In this document: one piece after another, positions 33,171 to 41,165 of the stretch
How positions within the stretch are numbered: the first letter of the stretch is position 1
Layout: every line of letters starts with the position of its first letter
Source of the DNA: DASUPK01 sp963695805
GTDB lineage: Bacteria > Actinomycetota > Thermoleophilia > Solirubrobacterales > 70-9
Reading direction: 5' to 3'
Length of the DNA: 64,000 nucleotides
Assembly: GCA_963695805.1 (NCBI GenBank)
Contig: CAVOHV010000002.1
Coordinates: forward strand, 124,001-188,000
The notes under the pieces: generated by a model
What the model saw: only the letters and a program-made list of their open reading frames with translations
Database searches by the model: none
Told to the model about the DNA's origin: nothing
Position numbers and translations under genes: made by a program

Positions 33171-34106
33171 CTACGAGGCAGTCCTGCGCTCGATCGAGAC
33201 GTTGTAGGCCTTCGGCCGAGCGGCGAGGATCGGGTCGGCCGACGGCTCGATCCCGTCCGTCAGTCGCATCGGATCGAAGACGATCGGGTCGTCCGGTGTC
33301 TCGGCGTTCTCGACCACCCGGATCACCTCGAGCTCGCCGAGTTCGACCACCTCGTGCTCGCCCTCCCAGTCCGCGGTCGGGTCCTCGAGCGGGTCGCCCT
33401 CGTTCGCGAGGGTGAATTCGAGCGTGAATCGCGCGATCCCGTCGGCGAGCCGCTCCCTGATCTCCTCCTGGAGGTAGTCACGCGACGCGGCGTCGCGCTG
33501 CTCGTCGGTCAGGTACTCGGGGCCCGCCTCCGGCTCCCAGGCGTAGCGGCCCCAGTGGGTTCCGCCCCCGGCATCGACCAGGCCGAAGGCATGGAGGGCC
33601 CGGTAGTCGGAGGTGGCGAAGCTGGTGGTGGGGGCCAGCTTGGGCAGGTCCTTCTGCAGAGCGACGCCGGTCTCGGGATGCTCCGCGAGGTAGGCGCCGA
33701 GCTTCTCCGGATCGGGCTGGCCGGTCTCCGGATCCGGGATGCGGGCGCGGGTCATCTCCAGGAAGTCCTCGGGGTTGCGGGCGAGGAAGACGACGAGTGC
33801 CACCGAGACGATGTCTGTGGTCTCGCCATCCGGGAGGTGGAACTTGACCGCCATGCCACGGCCCGCGAGCGGGTCGGCATCCGGAGTTCGCGGGTGGCCG
33901 CTGGCGTTTGAGAACCGGACGGTCGTCTCGACGGGGTCTCCCTGCAGGTGGACGGCCCGAGAGAGTTGTTTCGCCTCGGGCGTCGCCGTGAAGGTGCCCT
34001 CGCAAACGGTGCCCTTGGCGTGAACCGCCCTGAAACCGGGATGGGGACCCCCGCTGATCGCCTGGAGCGCGTCAACGATCTCCTCCCACAGGGTTGGGGC
34101 CGACAC
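33171..34106 (-). CDS. Catalase-family (SrpA/KatP-like) small heme peroxidase
   Basis: 311 residues, shorter than classical catalases and typical of the catalase-related peroxidase subfamily. Visible are the distal histidine region (FRAVHAKGTVCEG), VRFSNASGHPRTPDADP and RGMAVKFHLPDGE, and the proximal tyrosine segment ARPKAYNVSIERR. It should detoxify peroxides. GTG start seven bases after TAGTCT (34114-34119), probably leaderless. No signal peptide. Confidence 0.9.
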   Translation of the reverse strand: MSAPTLWEEIVDALQAISGGPHPGFRAVHAKGTVCEGTFTATPEAKQLSRAVHLQGDPVETTVRFSNASGHPRTPDADPLAGRGMAVKFHLPDGETTDIVSVALVVFLARNPEDFLEMTRARIPDPETGQPDPEKLGAYLAEHPETGVALQKDLPKLAPTTSFATSDYRALHAFGLVDAGGGTHWGRYAWEPEAGPEYLTDEQRDAASRDYLQEEIRERLADGIARFTLEFTLANEGDPLEDPTADWEGEHEVVELGELEVIRVVENAETPDDPIVFDPMRLTDGIEPSADPILAARPKAYNVSIERRTAS

Positions 34107-34113
34107 GAGGCGG

Positions 34114-34119
34114 AGACTA
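34114..34119 (-). promoter_or_regulatory. -10 box (TAGTCT) of the catalase-like gene
   Basis: On the minus strand TAGTCT is seven bases before the GTG at 34106. Confidence 0.45.
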
Positions 34120-34132
34120 GTGGACGGTGAGC

Positions 34133-34315
34133 TCAGCTCAGGCGCCAGCCGCGCTCGGGCTGACCCGGCTTAGCGAGGCTGATCCGAGACCTGCCCCGGT
34201 CCCTCGCTTGACAAGTGGGGCAGAGGCAGGTGCCCGGCGGAACCTCGGGGCCAACCCGCCGCCTCCTCGGCTGGTCGTCCGCGTCCAGGTTGTAATTGAC
34301 CTGAAATCCATTCAT
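34133..34315 (-). CDS. Possible small basic protein with a CxCxxC cluster (60 aa)
   Basis: From ATG 34313-34315 (GGGAGAG about ten bases upstream) a 60-codon frame contains CLCPTCQ in the middle and is rich in Arg and Pro. The cysteine cluster could bind a metal, but no family is recognised, and in a genome this GC-rich a frame of this length could be chance. Confidence 0.35.
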   Translation of the reverse strand: MNGFQVNYNLDADDQPRRRRVGPEVPPGTCLCPTCQARDRGRSRISLAKPGQPERGWRLS

Positions 34316-34428
34316 GCCCGCACTCTCCCGCGTACGGTCGGATTTCGCCATACCCCTGGACCCGAGATCTCCGAACGCCCAACCGGACGGCGGGACTCCG
34401 AAAGCCCTACCGGCGCAGCCGGTGCACG

Positions 34429-34842
34429 GTGCGGGACGATCTCTCCATCCAAGCGACGCTCCTCTACGACCGCGACTGCGGGTTCTGCCGCTGGTGCCTG
34501 GGCAGGGTGCTCGCCTGGGACCGCCGCGGCGCGATTCGCCCGGTGCCGATCCAGTCGGAGGAGGCCGATCGCCTGCTCACGGGCATGCCCGAGCAGGAGC
34601 GGCTCGCCTCCTGGCATCTGGTGGAGCAGAACGGCACGGTGCGCTCCGCCGGCGAGGCCTTCTCCAGCTTGTTCCGGCTGCTCCCCGGCGGGTCACCCTT
34701 GGCGGCACTCACGGCACGAGCTCCGCGTGCCACCGATCGCGGCTACCGCTGGGTCGCCGGCAACCGAAGCCGCTGGGGGCGGCTGATCAGTAAGGGCGCG
34801 AAGCGCCGCGCGGACCGCCGGATCTTGGGGCGGAGCGGGTGA
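34429..34842 (+). CDS. DCC-family thiol-disulfide oxidoreductase (DUF393)
   Basis: 137 residues. The DCC-type signature DRDCGFCRWCLG has the redox pair Cys17/Cys20; downstream are AIRPVPIQSEEADRLL and a tryptophan-rich DGxVxxGxxA-like segment (NGTVRSAGEAFSSLFRLL). Such proteins are thioredoxin-fold oxidoreductases of unknown partner. GTG start with no good ribosome site. The gene is followed by a strong inverted repeat shared with the convergent ABC operon. Confidence 0.88.
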   Translation: MRDDLSIQATLLYDRDCGFCRWCLGRVLAWDRRGAIRPVPIQSEEADRLLTGMPEQERLASWHLVEQNGTVRSAGEAFSSLFRLLPGGSPLAALTARAPRATDRGYRWVAGNRSRWGRLISKGAKRRADRRILGRSG

Positions 34843-34884
34843 ACGTCCCGGAATGCGCGCTGAGAGGGGTACTCCGGGACGTTC
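34841..34884. terminator. 12-bp inverted repeat between convergent genes, bidirectional terminator candidate
   Basis: GAACGTCCCGGA (34841-34852) and TCCGGGACGTTC (34873-34884) are perfectly complementary across a 20-base loop. There is no T run on either side. It lies exactly between the DCC gene and the ABC permease operon ends. Confidence 0.5.
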
Positions 34885-34891
34885 GGCGGTG

Positions 34892-35662
34892 TTATCCGGC
34901 CGCTTCGGCTCGCCGCAGGCCCGTGATCGCGAACGCGAACACGGCGGCCAGCAGTGCCGCGACGATGCCGAGCGTCGCGAGGTACTCCGACCCCGTCCCG
35001 GCAATCAGGTCGCGGACGGTCTCCATCACGTGGGTGGCCGGGTTGAAGGGGGCGACCGCGTGGACCCAGCCGCCGAGCAGCTCGCGCGGGACGTAGACCG
35101 GCGCCAGGAATAGGAAGAGGAACACCGGCACCTGCATCAGCGGCGTCGCCTGCAGGCTGCGGAAGCGGAGCGCCACTCCGGCGGCGAAGAGGAGACCGGT
35201 GATGTTGATGATCGCGGCGAGGCCGTACATCCCGAACAGGTCGAGTCCGCCACCGTCGAGATTCATGCCCACCGCGAGCGCGACCAGCGTCACCGCGGTG
35301 AGCGTCACGAAAGCGCGGATCATGGCCACGATTCCGTAGCCCAGGATCAGTGCCGTGCGGTGCGGGGTTGCCAACAGCAGCCGCCGGCCGAAGCCGAACT
35401 GGAAATCGGCGGCGATCGAGAAGCCGCTGAAGACGCCGCCGAAGGCGGCGCTCTGGCAGAGGACGAAGGCGAAGATGAACGCGGTGTAGCCAGGGCCATA
35501 GTCGAAGCCGGGCGCGTTGCCGATCGCCGAGAGGCCGCCGGCGAAGGCGGTGAAGAAGAAGATCGGCATCAGCATGGGCGGCAGGAAGAGCAGCGGGTTG
35601 GTGACCAGGCTGTGCAGGAGCCGCCACGCCAGCCCGCCCGCGACCGAGAGATAGCGCCTCAT
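34892..35662 (-). CDS. ABC-2 type transporter permease (second permease)
   Basis: 256 residues with six hydrophobic segments, LVTNPLLFLPPMLMPIFFFT start and the ABC-2 signature region VPRELLGGWVHAVAPFNPATHVMET. It begins inside the end of the preceding permease gene (four-base overlap). With the other permease and the ATPase it forms a DrrAB-type exporter for drugs or lipids. The earlier in-frame codons lie in the upstream gene and are not used. Confidence 0.92.
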   Translation of the reverse strand: MRRYLSVAGGLAWRLLHSLVTNPLLFLPPMLMPIFFFTAFAGGLSAIGNAPGFDYGPGYTAFIFAFVLCQSAAFGGVFSGFSIAADFQFGFGRRLLLATPHRTALILGYGIVAMIRAFVTLTAVTLVALAVGMNLDGGGLDLFGMYGLAAIINITGLLFAAGVALRFRSLQATPLMQVPVFLFLFLAPVYVPRELLGGWVHAVAPFNPATHVMETVRDLIAGTGSEYLATLGIVAALLAAVFAFAITGLRRAEAAG

Positions 35663-36480
35663 GTCCGCGCCATCCTCTCTCTGAGGCCCAGCGAGGCGAA
35701 GGTGAGTCCGAGGACCATGATCCCGAGCGCGCAGCCGAAGCCCAGCGCGAGCGCCTCCGCGTCCCAGCCCGTGATCAGCAGGCTGCGCAGTCCCTCGACC
35801 ATGTAGCTCACCGGGTTGTAGGTCGCGATCTCGCGGAACCAATCCGTCTGAATCAGGTTCCGCGGCAGGCTCATCGAGCTGAGGAAGAGGAAGACGAAGA
35901 GCAGCGGGAAGATGCTCTGCACCTTCTCCGGAGCATCCACGCGCATGCCGATTGCGAGCCCTACCGAGCCGAAGGCGAGCGAGATCGCGATGGCGAGGGC
36001 GATCAGCACCAGAGCTCCGCCGAGGCCGGCCTCGATGTGAGCTCCGGCGAGCAGGCCGACGGAGATATAGGTCGCGGCCTGGACGAGGCCGAGCGTGAGT
36101 GTTCCGGCGAGCTGGCCGGCGACCAGGGCAGCGGGATGGATCGGGGTCAGCTGGAGCCGGTTGAAGAACCCGTCTCGGTTGTCCTCGGCGAGGTTCTGGC
36201 CCGTGCCGATGACGGCGAAGACGCCCGCCTGGATGAAGGCAAAGGCGAGGGCGAAGGTTAGGTAGGAATCAGTCGGGAACCCGGGAAGCGAGGTGGCGGA
36301 CTTGAGCCCCACCGAGTTGATCGCCAGCAGGATCAGCGGGAAGAGGGTCGCCGGGATGATCGCGGCCGGCTGCCGAACCGTCCGCATGATCGAGCGGCGC
36401 GCGAGCTCCGGCGCCTGCATCCAGATCGACGGTCGCCGGCGGACGGGCGCGAACTGAGCGTCCAGGGCGGCCGCCTCCAT
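35659..36480 (-). CDS. ABC-2 type transporter permease (DrrB-like)
   Basis: 273 residues, six membrane segments, with DNRDGFFNRLQLTPIHPAAL and SMSLPRNLIQTDWFREIATYNPVSYMVEGLR, the DrrB-type motif. It starts at the last base of the ATPase stop (TGATG) and is followed by a second permease. Likely exports a hydrophobic compound. Confidence 0.93.
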   Translation of the reverse strand: MEAAALDAQFAPVRRRPSIWMQAPELARRSIMRTVRQPAAIIPATLFPLILLAINSVGLKSATSLPGFPTDSYLTFALAFAFIQAGVFAVIGTGQNLAEDNRDGFFNRLQLTPIHPAALVAGQLAGTLTLGLVQAATYISVGLLAGAHIEAGLGGALVLIALAIAISLAFGSVGLAIGMRVDAPEKVQSIFPLLFVFLFLSSMSLPRNLIQTDWFREIATYNPVSYMVEGLRSLLITGWDAEALALGFGCALGIMVLGLTFASLGLRERMART

Positions 36481-37514
36481 CAGGCAGGTGCCCCTTCGAG
36501 AGCGGGCTGTTCACCGGTCTCACCCTCGGCGCTGGCCTCGCCCTGAGCCCCTTCCAGGGAGCGCCCTGTCTTGGCGAGGAAGACGTCGTTGAGGCTCGCC
36601 TCGTGGAGCTCCAGGTTCGCGACTCTGATCCCGGCCTGGTCGAACGCGCGGATGATGTCGGCGAGCTCCTCGCTTCCCTCCTCGAGCCGCACCGCGGCGC
36701 CCTGGGGCGTCCCCGGGACGAGCTCGCCGAAGGGGCCGAGCAGCTCGACGGCGCGGTCACGGTCCGCGTGATCGGCGGGGACGACCTCGACGGTCGGGCG
36801 CCCGACCTCAGCCTTGAGGGCGTCCGGAGTGCCCTCGGCCACGATCTTGCCCCGATCGATGATGCCCAGGTGGTCGGCGAGCTGGTCGGCCTCCTCGAGG
36901 TACTGGGTGGTCAGGAAGATCGTCACGCCGTCGTCGCGGGAGAGATGTGCCACCTCATCCCAGAGGGCGCTGCGGCTCTGGATATCGAGTCCGGTGGTCG
37001 GCTCGTCGAGGAAGAGGACACGGGGCCCGTGCAGCAGCGCGAGAGCGAGGTCCAGCCGGCGCTTCATGCCGCCGGAGTAGCCGCTGACCTTGCGGTCGGC
37101 CGCGTCGGACAGGCCGACCCGTTCGATCAGCTCGTCGCCACGCCTCGTCCGATCGGCCTTGGTCATCCCGTGGAGGGCGCCCTGCAGCCTCATGTGGTCC
37201 CGGGCGGTGAGGTTCGGGTCGAGGGCCGCCTCCTGCAGCGCGGCGCCGATCGAGTCCCGCACGGCGGCGCCGTCGCGGACGACGTCGTGGCCCGCCACAC
37301 GGGCGGACCCGGCGGTGGGAGGGAGCAGCGTGGTCAGCATGTGGACCGTGGTGGACTTGCCCGCGCCGTTCGGACCGAGGAACCCGTAGATCTCGCCTGG
37401 CCGAACCTCGAGGTCGATGCCGTCGACGGCACGCACGCCGCCCTTGAACTCGCGGACGAGGCCGCTCACCTCGATCCCGTTGGCTTCTCTGGGCACTCCG
37501 TTGCTACTCGGCAT
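36480..37514 (-). CDS. ABC transporter ATP-binding protein (DrrA-like)
   Basis: 344 residues: Walker A GPNGAGKSTTVH, signature YSGGMKRRLDLALAL, Walker B VLFLDEPTTGLD, H-loop FLTTQYLEEADQLADH, then a DrrA-type C-terminal domain. It energises the two permeases downstream. ATG 37512-37514 has GGAGGGGGAAT upstream. The gene is divergent from a MarR-type regulator, a common arrangement for drug exporters. Confidence 0.95.
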   Translation of the reverse strand: MPSSNGVPREANGIEVSGLVREFKGGVRAVDGIDLEVRPGEIYGFLGPNGAGKSTTVHMLTTLLPPTAGSARVAGHDVVRDGAAVRDSIGAALQEAALDPNLTARDHMRLQGALHGMTKADRTRRGDELIERVGLSDAADRKVSGYSGGMKRRLDLALALLHGPRVLFLDEPTTGLDIQSRSALWDEVAHLSRDDGVTIFLTTQYLEEADQLADHLGIIDRGKIVAEGTPDALKAEVGRPTVEVVPADHADRDRAVELLGPFGELVPGTPQGAAVRLEEGSEELADIIRAFDQAGIRVANLELHEASLNDVFLAKTGRSLEGAQGEASAEGETGEQPALEGAPA

Positions 37515-37561
37515 CCGGATTCCCCCTCCGGCTCGCAATCGCTTGGCAGAAGAAGGGCGGC

Positions 37562-37590
37562 AGTATACACAATGATTGAACCTTGCAAAT
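37562..37590 (-). promoter_or_regulatory. Predicted promoter of the ABC exporter operon
   Basis: On the minus strand a TATACT -10 box (37562-37567) is 17 bases downstream of an ATTTGC hexamer (37585-37590), which overlaps the -35 box of the divergent promoter. Confidence 0.55.
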
Positions 37591-37611
37591 ATCGAGCCTG
37601 ACAGGTATATT
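37583..37611 (+). promoter_or_regulatory. Predicted promoter of the marR gene
   Basis: TTGCAA (37583-37588) and TATATT (37606-37611) are separated by exactly 17 bases; transcription should begin about two to four bases before the ATG at 37622. Since TTGCAA is self-complementary, the divergent exporter promoter shares it. Confidence 0.65.
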
Positions 37612-37621
37612 CAAAGGCAAG

Positions 37622-38159
37622 ATGAGCGGGACCGAGGGAGAAACGAATCGCGGGGAGGGCGAGCGCGGTTGGCCGTCACCGAAGCACTGGCTCGCCGGTG
37701 AAGCCGGCCGCACCGATCCGGGAAGCGAGGCGTGGAGCCTCATGCACTGGATGATGGTCAGCAACAAGCGGCGTCTGGTGGCGACGGGCGGGGAGTTCGA
37801 GCTCGCCCCTCAGCAGATGATCGCGCTGCGGATTCTAGGCGGCGGCCCGCAGAAGATGAGCGACCTCGCCCATGCCCTGTTCTGCGACAACTCGAACGTC
37901 ACCGGCATCGTCGACCGTCTCGAAGAGCGGGGACTGGTTCGCCGACGAGGCCGCCGAGGGAGACAGGCGCGTCAAGCTTTTGGTGCTCACCGAGGAGGGG
38001 GAGCGGATGAGGGCCGAGATCACCAAGCGGATGGCTGAGCCGCCGCCGGCGATCGCCTCGCTCTCGGAGAAGGACCAGCGGGAACTCCGCGACATCCTCA
38101 AGAGGGCGCTCGAGAGCGTCTCCGACCCGGACATCCCCGAAGCAGTCGCCGGCCCGTAG
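37622..38159 (+). pseudogene. MarR-family regulator interrupted by one extra base
   Basis: The first part encodes LAPQQMIALRILGGGPQKMS, DLAHALFCDNSNVTGIVDRLEERGLVRR, a MarR winged helix. At 37943-37946 one extra C shifts the frame; the +1 frame then continues EAAEGDRRVKLLVLTEEGERM and an end in SLSEKDQRELRDILKRALESV, the rest of the wing and dimerisation helix. Removing one base restores a protein of about 178 residues. It is either a sequencing error or a recent inactivation, which would affect control of the adjacent exporter operon. It begins nearly at the transcription start. Confidence 0.8.
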
Positions 38160-39278
38160 CTAGGTCGCCTCGGGGGCCGGGGTCGGCCCCTCGGGCGGAG
38201 GGGCGGGAGTGGGTCCGCCGGCCTCCTGCTCGGCCGCCGCGACCTCGCGGCGGTACTCGAGGTACTCCGTCACCGCGATCTGGATCGACGCCGCGAACGG
38301 CACCGCGAGGATCGCACCGAGCACGCCGAACAGCGTGCTCCCGAAGAGCACTGCGACGAGGATGATGAACGCCTCGACCTTCGTCGCTCGCTTCTGGATC
38401 TGCGGCTGGATCACGTAGTTCTCGACCTGCTGGTAGACGATCGCGAAGACGACCCAGATGATCAGGACGACGGGGAAGTTGACGAAGGCGGTGACGATCC
38501 CGACGAGCATCGCCCCGATGGTGGCGCCGACCACGGGGATCAGGTCGAAGACGAAGATGACGACCGCCAGCGGGCCCGCGAACGGGACTCCGAGGATCTT
38601 GAGCATGATGAACGCGGTGACGCCCGCGATCGTCGCCTGCAGCAGCGCGCCGCCGACGTAGTTGCCGACGGCGTTCGCGATCCGGCGCAGGGTTCGCTCT
38701 ATTCGCTCGGCGTGCTCCGGTCTCTGCATTCGGATGAAGCCCTCGATCCATCGCGGCCCGGCGGCGACCATGAAGACGCTGAGGATCAGGATCGTCACGC
38801 CCGCGAAGATCGAGCTGACCAGACCGAAGCCGATGTCGCGGAGCACCTTCGCGGCGTCGCCGGCCTTGCTCGGCAGCTTCTCCGCCTCGTCAGAGAGCTT
38901 CTGGGTGATGTCGTATTTCTCGTTCAGGTCATTGAGCGTCTTGTTCTTGTGGACGTAGTCCTCAACGTCGTTGACGTAGCTCGGGGCGTTCGTGGCGACG
39001 TCGCTGACCTGGTTGACGATCGGCGGAATGAGCACAGCTCCGAGGCCGATCGGGATCGCCAGCACACACAGATACGTGAGCGCGATGGCGAGCCCCCGCT
39101 TCATGTGGCGCTGGAAGAAGTTGACCGGCCCGGCCACGGCGATGGCCAGGAAGGCGGCGATGATCAGCCAGCTGATCGGCCTCCGCAGCAGGTAGATGAT
39201 GTAGAGGGTCAGGAGAACGCCCACAATGACCAGGACGTTGCGGGCGATCGCACGTGCGGGTGAGCCGGTTTCGGCCAT
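38160..39278 (-). CDS. AI-2E-family (PerM/TqsA-like) membrane transporter
   Basis: 372 residues, about eight membrane helices. It has the family signatures GPVNFFQRHMKRGLAIALTY, a long periplasmic-like helical insert (about 75-130), GVPFAGPLAVVIFVFDLIPVVG and QQVENYVIQPQIQKRATKVEA. These proteins form channels or antiporters of varied substrate; the autoinducer-export name is historic. ATG 39276-39278 has GAGAGG upstream. The C-terminal tail is proline-rich. Its stop adjoins the stop of the marR gene. Confidence 0.93.
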   Translation of the reverse strand: MAETGSPARAIARNVLVIVGVLLTLYIIYLLRRPISWLIIAAFLAIAVAGPVNFFQRHMKRGLAIALTYLCVLAIPIGLGAVLIPPIVNQVSDVATNAPSYVNDVEDYVHKNKTLNDLNEKYDITQKLSDEAEKLPSKAGDAAKVLRDIGFGLVSSIFAGVTILILSVFMVAAGPRWIEGFIRMQRPEHAERIERTLRRIANAVGNYVGGALLQATIAGVTAFIMLKILGVPFAGPLAVVIFVFDLIPVVGATIGAMLVGIVTAFVNFPVVLIIWVVFAIVYQQVENYVIQPQIQKRATKVEAFIILVAVLFGSTLFGVLGAILAVPFAASIQIAVTEYLEYRREVAAAEQEAGGPTPAPPPEGPTPAPEAT

Positions 39279-39329
39279 GCCGACCCTCTCTATTCGCGGC
39301 CGGCGCCCCCCTTCCTTGGGCACAATGGC

Positions 39330-39824
39330 CTAGGGCGAACTGACTCCCGCCTGCTTGAAGACCGGTGCGAGCTCAGCGGCGTGGATTCGATGAAGCAGCC
39401 CGCGGCTGGTGACGCCGCCGCCGGTGAAGAGGTAGGTGATCCGTGTGTAGGCCGGGCCATTCGGTGAGTGGCGCTGTATCGGCGAGAGCGTCACGGTGCC
39501 GGTTCCCTTGCACGCACCCCCTGACCCCTCCTCGATCCTCTCGGTGAAGATGTAGCGGGGCGGTGCGGACGGCTGGGTTCCGTCGAGGGTCCATCCGCCG
39601 CCGCATTTGATGCCGGTGTAGGCGACTCGTCCCATACCGCCGGCTCCGATATCGACGGCCATCCCGAAGGGCGCCAGCCCCTGTTGCCTGAGCTCGCCAC
39701 TCCAGCCGCCGGCGATCTGCCGCGTGTTGTTCAACGTGGTCACGTCACCGGGGTCACTGTTGGAGCACCCGCCGATCAGCAGAACGGCGAAGGCGAGCGG
39801 CAAGGCGAGTCCCCGGACCGACAC
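39330..39824 (-). CDS. Hypothetical lipoprotein
   Basis: 164 residues. Basic residue, hydrophobic stretch ALPLAFAVLLIGGCSNSDP with a lipobox-like IGGC, so the mature protein is probably a lipid-anchored exported protein. The rest is beta-rich (AGGWSGELRQQGLAPFGMAV, GRVAYTGIKCGGGWTLDG, IFTERIEEGSGG), resembling a small beta-sandwich. No family recognised. GTG at 39822-39824 lies seven bases from TAGGCT, so it is likely leaderless and divergent from the GNAT gene by only 23 bases. Confidence 0.65.
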   Translation of the reverse strand: MSVRGLALPLAFAVLLIGGCSNSDPGDVTTLNNTRQIAGGWSGELRQQGLAPFGMAVDIGAGGMGRVAYTGIKCGGGWTLDGTQPSAPPRYIFTERIEEGSGGACKGTGTVTLSPIQRHSPNGPAYTRITYLFTGGGVTSRGLLHRIHAAELAPVFKQAGVSSP

Positions 39825-39831
39825 GGACGAG

Positions 39832-39841
39832 AGCCTAGTAT
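39832..39841. promoter_or_regulatory. Two overlapping divergent -10 boxes
   Basis: AGCCTAGTAT holds TAGTAT (39836-39841, plus strand, six bases before the ATG at 39848) and TAGGCT (minus strand, 39832-39837, seven bases before the GTG at 39824). The boxes share two bases. Confidence 0.55.
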
Positions 39842-39847
39842 CGGCCC

Positions 39848-40337
39848 ATGCCAGAGGAACCGGCCCCCGTGGGGCCGCGCCAGCTCGCGGAGGGCATCGA
39901 GATCCGTCCGGCCACTGAGGACGAGATCGAAGAGCTGCTTCCACTGATGCGGGCCTACTGCGACTTCTACGAGGTCTCGCCGACCGACGAGGGCGTCACG
40001 ACGATGGCCCGCACGCTGATCACCGAGCCTTCGCAGGGGACGGTCTTCATCGCGCGGCAGGACGGCCGGGCGATCGGCTTCGCCACGCTGGACTGGAAGT
40101 GGTCGATGCTGAAGGGCGCGCGGATTGGCTACCTCGAGGATCTCTTCGTCGATCCCGCGGCCAGGGGCGGGGGAACGGCGGATGCGCTGATCCAGAGCAT
40201 GCGCCGACCGGTGCCGCGAGCTCGGCATGCCGGCGATGGAGTGGCTTACGGCGCCGGACAACCACCGGGCGCAGAAGGTCTACAACCGCACCAGCGCGGA
40301 ATCGGACACGTACGTGGAGTACGACCTCGAGCTATGA
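39848..40337 (+). pseudogene. GNAT N-acetyltransferase interrupted by one extra base
   Basis: An N-terminal GNAT part (IEIRPATEDEIEELLPLMRA, GTVFIARQDGRAIGFATLDWK, YLEDLFVDPAARGGGTADAL) is followed after about 40198 by a +1 frame reading CADRCRELGMPAMEWLTAPD, HRAQKVYNRTSAESDTYVEY and a stop. Removal of one base (A at about 40199) restores an ordinary GNAT of about 162 residues. As sequenced the first frame runs on into the alpha/beta hydrolase, a false fusion. The stop of the repaired gene overlaps the hydrolase ATG. Acetyl acceptor unknown; probably leaderless. Confidence 0.85.
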
Positions 40338-41152
40338 CCGACGATCTCCGCTCCACCGTGGGAGCGGTCTGGCTGAACCACGTTCGGCGGGGACACGGAG
40401 ACCCACTCATCCTGCTGCACTCGCTGGGCGGCTCTCTCGCCCAGTGGTCGCCCGTGATGGACCGTCTCGCGGCCGAGCGCGAGGTGATCGCGGTCGACAT
40501 GCCGGGCTTCGGCGAGTCGGCGGAGCTGCCCGAGGGAGTCTCGCCGAGGGCAGCCAACCTTGCGACCGCGGTTCTGGACTTCTACGACGCCCTCGGGATC
40601 GATGGCAAGCCGGCGGTGGCCGGGATCTCGCTCGGGGCCTGGGTCGCAATCGAGTGCGCGCGCCAGGGTGCCGCAAGCGCTGCGGTCGCCCTCTGCCCGG
40701 CCGGGTTCTGGAAGCGCTCGCCGGGCAACGCGGACCGGGTCGTGGCCCGACGCCGCCGCCGCAGGCGCCTGGCCCGCCCACTGCTTCGGCCGATAATGGC
40801 GACCGCACGAGGGCGCCGCAGGGCGCTCGGGCGGTTCGTTCATCGCCCTGAGCGCCTCCGCCCGGGCGAGGCCGAGGCGATCGCCAGGGCATACGTGACC
40901 GCGCCCGCGTACGAGGAGGCGAGTGCGCTGATGCGCGCCGGTCGCATCGAGGAGCTGAAGTCGATCAAGGTTCCGATCACCCTCGCCTGGGCCGAGCACG
41001 ACACCCTGGTCCGCGACCGGCCGCTGCCCTCGAAGCTCCTGCCGAAGAGGGTGGAGCAGGTCGAGCTTCCCGGTTGCGGGCACGTCCCGACGTGGGACGA
41101 CCCGGACCTCGTCTCCCGTGTGGTGCTCGCGGGAGCGCGTCGAAAGCGATAG
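40334..41152 (+). CDS. Alpha/beta hydrolase
   Basis: 272 residues from the ATG overlapping the GNAT stop (ATGA). Motifs: LILLHSLGGSLAQWSPVMD, VIAVDMPGFGESAELPEG, elbow GISLGAWVA, Asp in AWAEHDTLVRD and His in CGHVPTWDD. A basic stretch (ARRRRRRRLARPLLR) sits in the cap region. The substrate is unknown. It precedes the VOC gene by 13 bases and may share its transcript. Confidence 0.88.
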   Translation: MTDDLRSTVGAVWLNHVRRGHGDPLILLHSLGGSLAQWSPVMDRLAAEREVIAVDMPGFGESAELPEGVSPRAANLATAVLDFYDALGIDGKPAVAGISLGAWVAIECARQGAASAAVALCPAGFWKRSPGNADRVVARRRRRRRLARPLLRPIMATARGRRRALGRFVHRPERLRPGEAEAIARAYVTAPAYEEASALMRAGRIEELKSIKVPITLAWAEHDTLVRDRPLPSKLLPKRVEQVELPGCGHVPTWDDPDLVSRVVLAGARRKR

Positions 41153-41165
41153 AAGGAGACGGACG

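Noticed and set aside
39848..41152. A single open frame that looks like a GNAT-alpha/beta hydrolase fusion
   Set aside because: The middle part is not GNAT-like in this frame; the true GNAT end lies in the +1 frame and its stop overlaps the hydrolase ATG. It is a frameshift, not a fusion.
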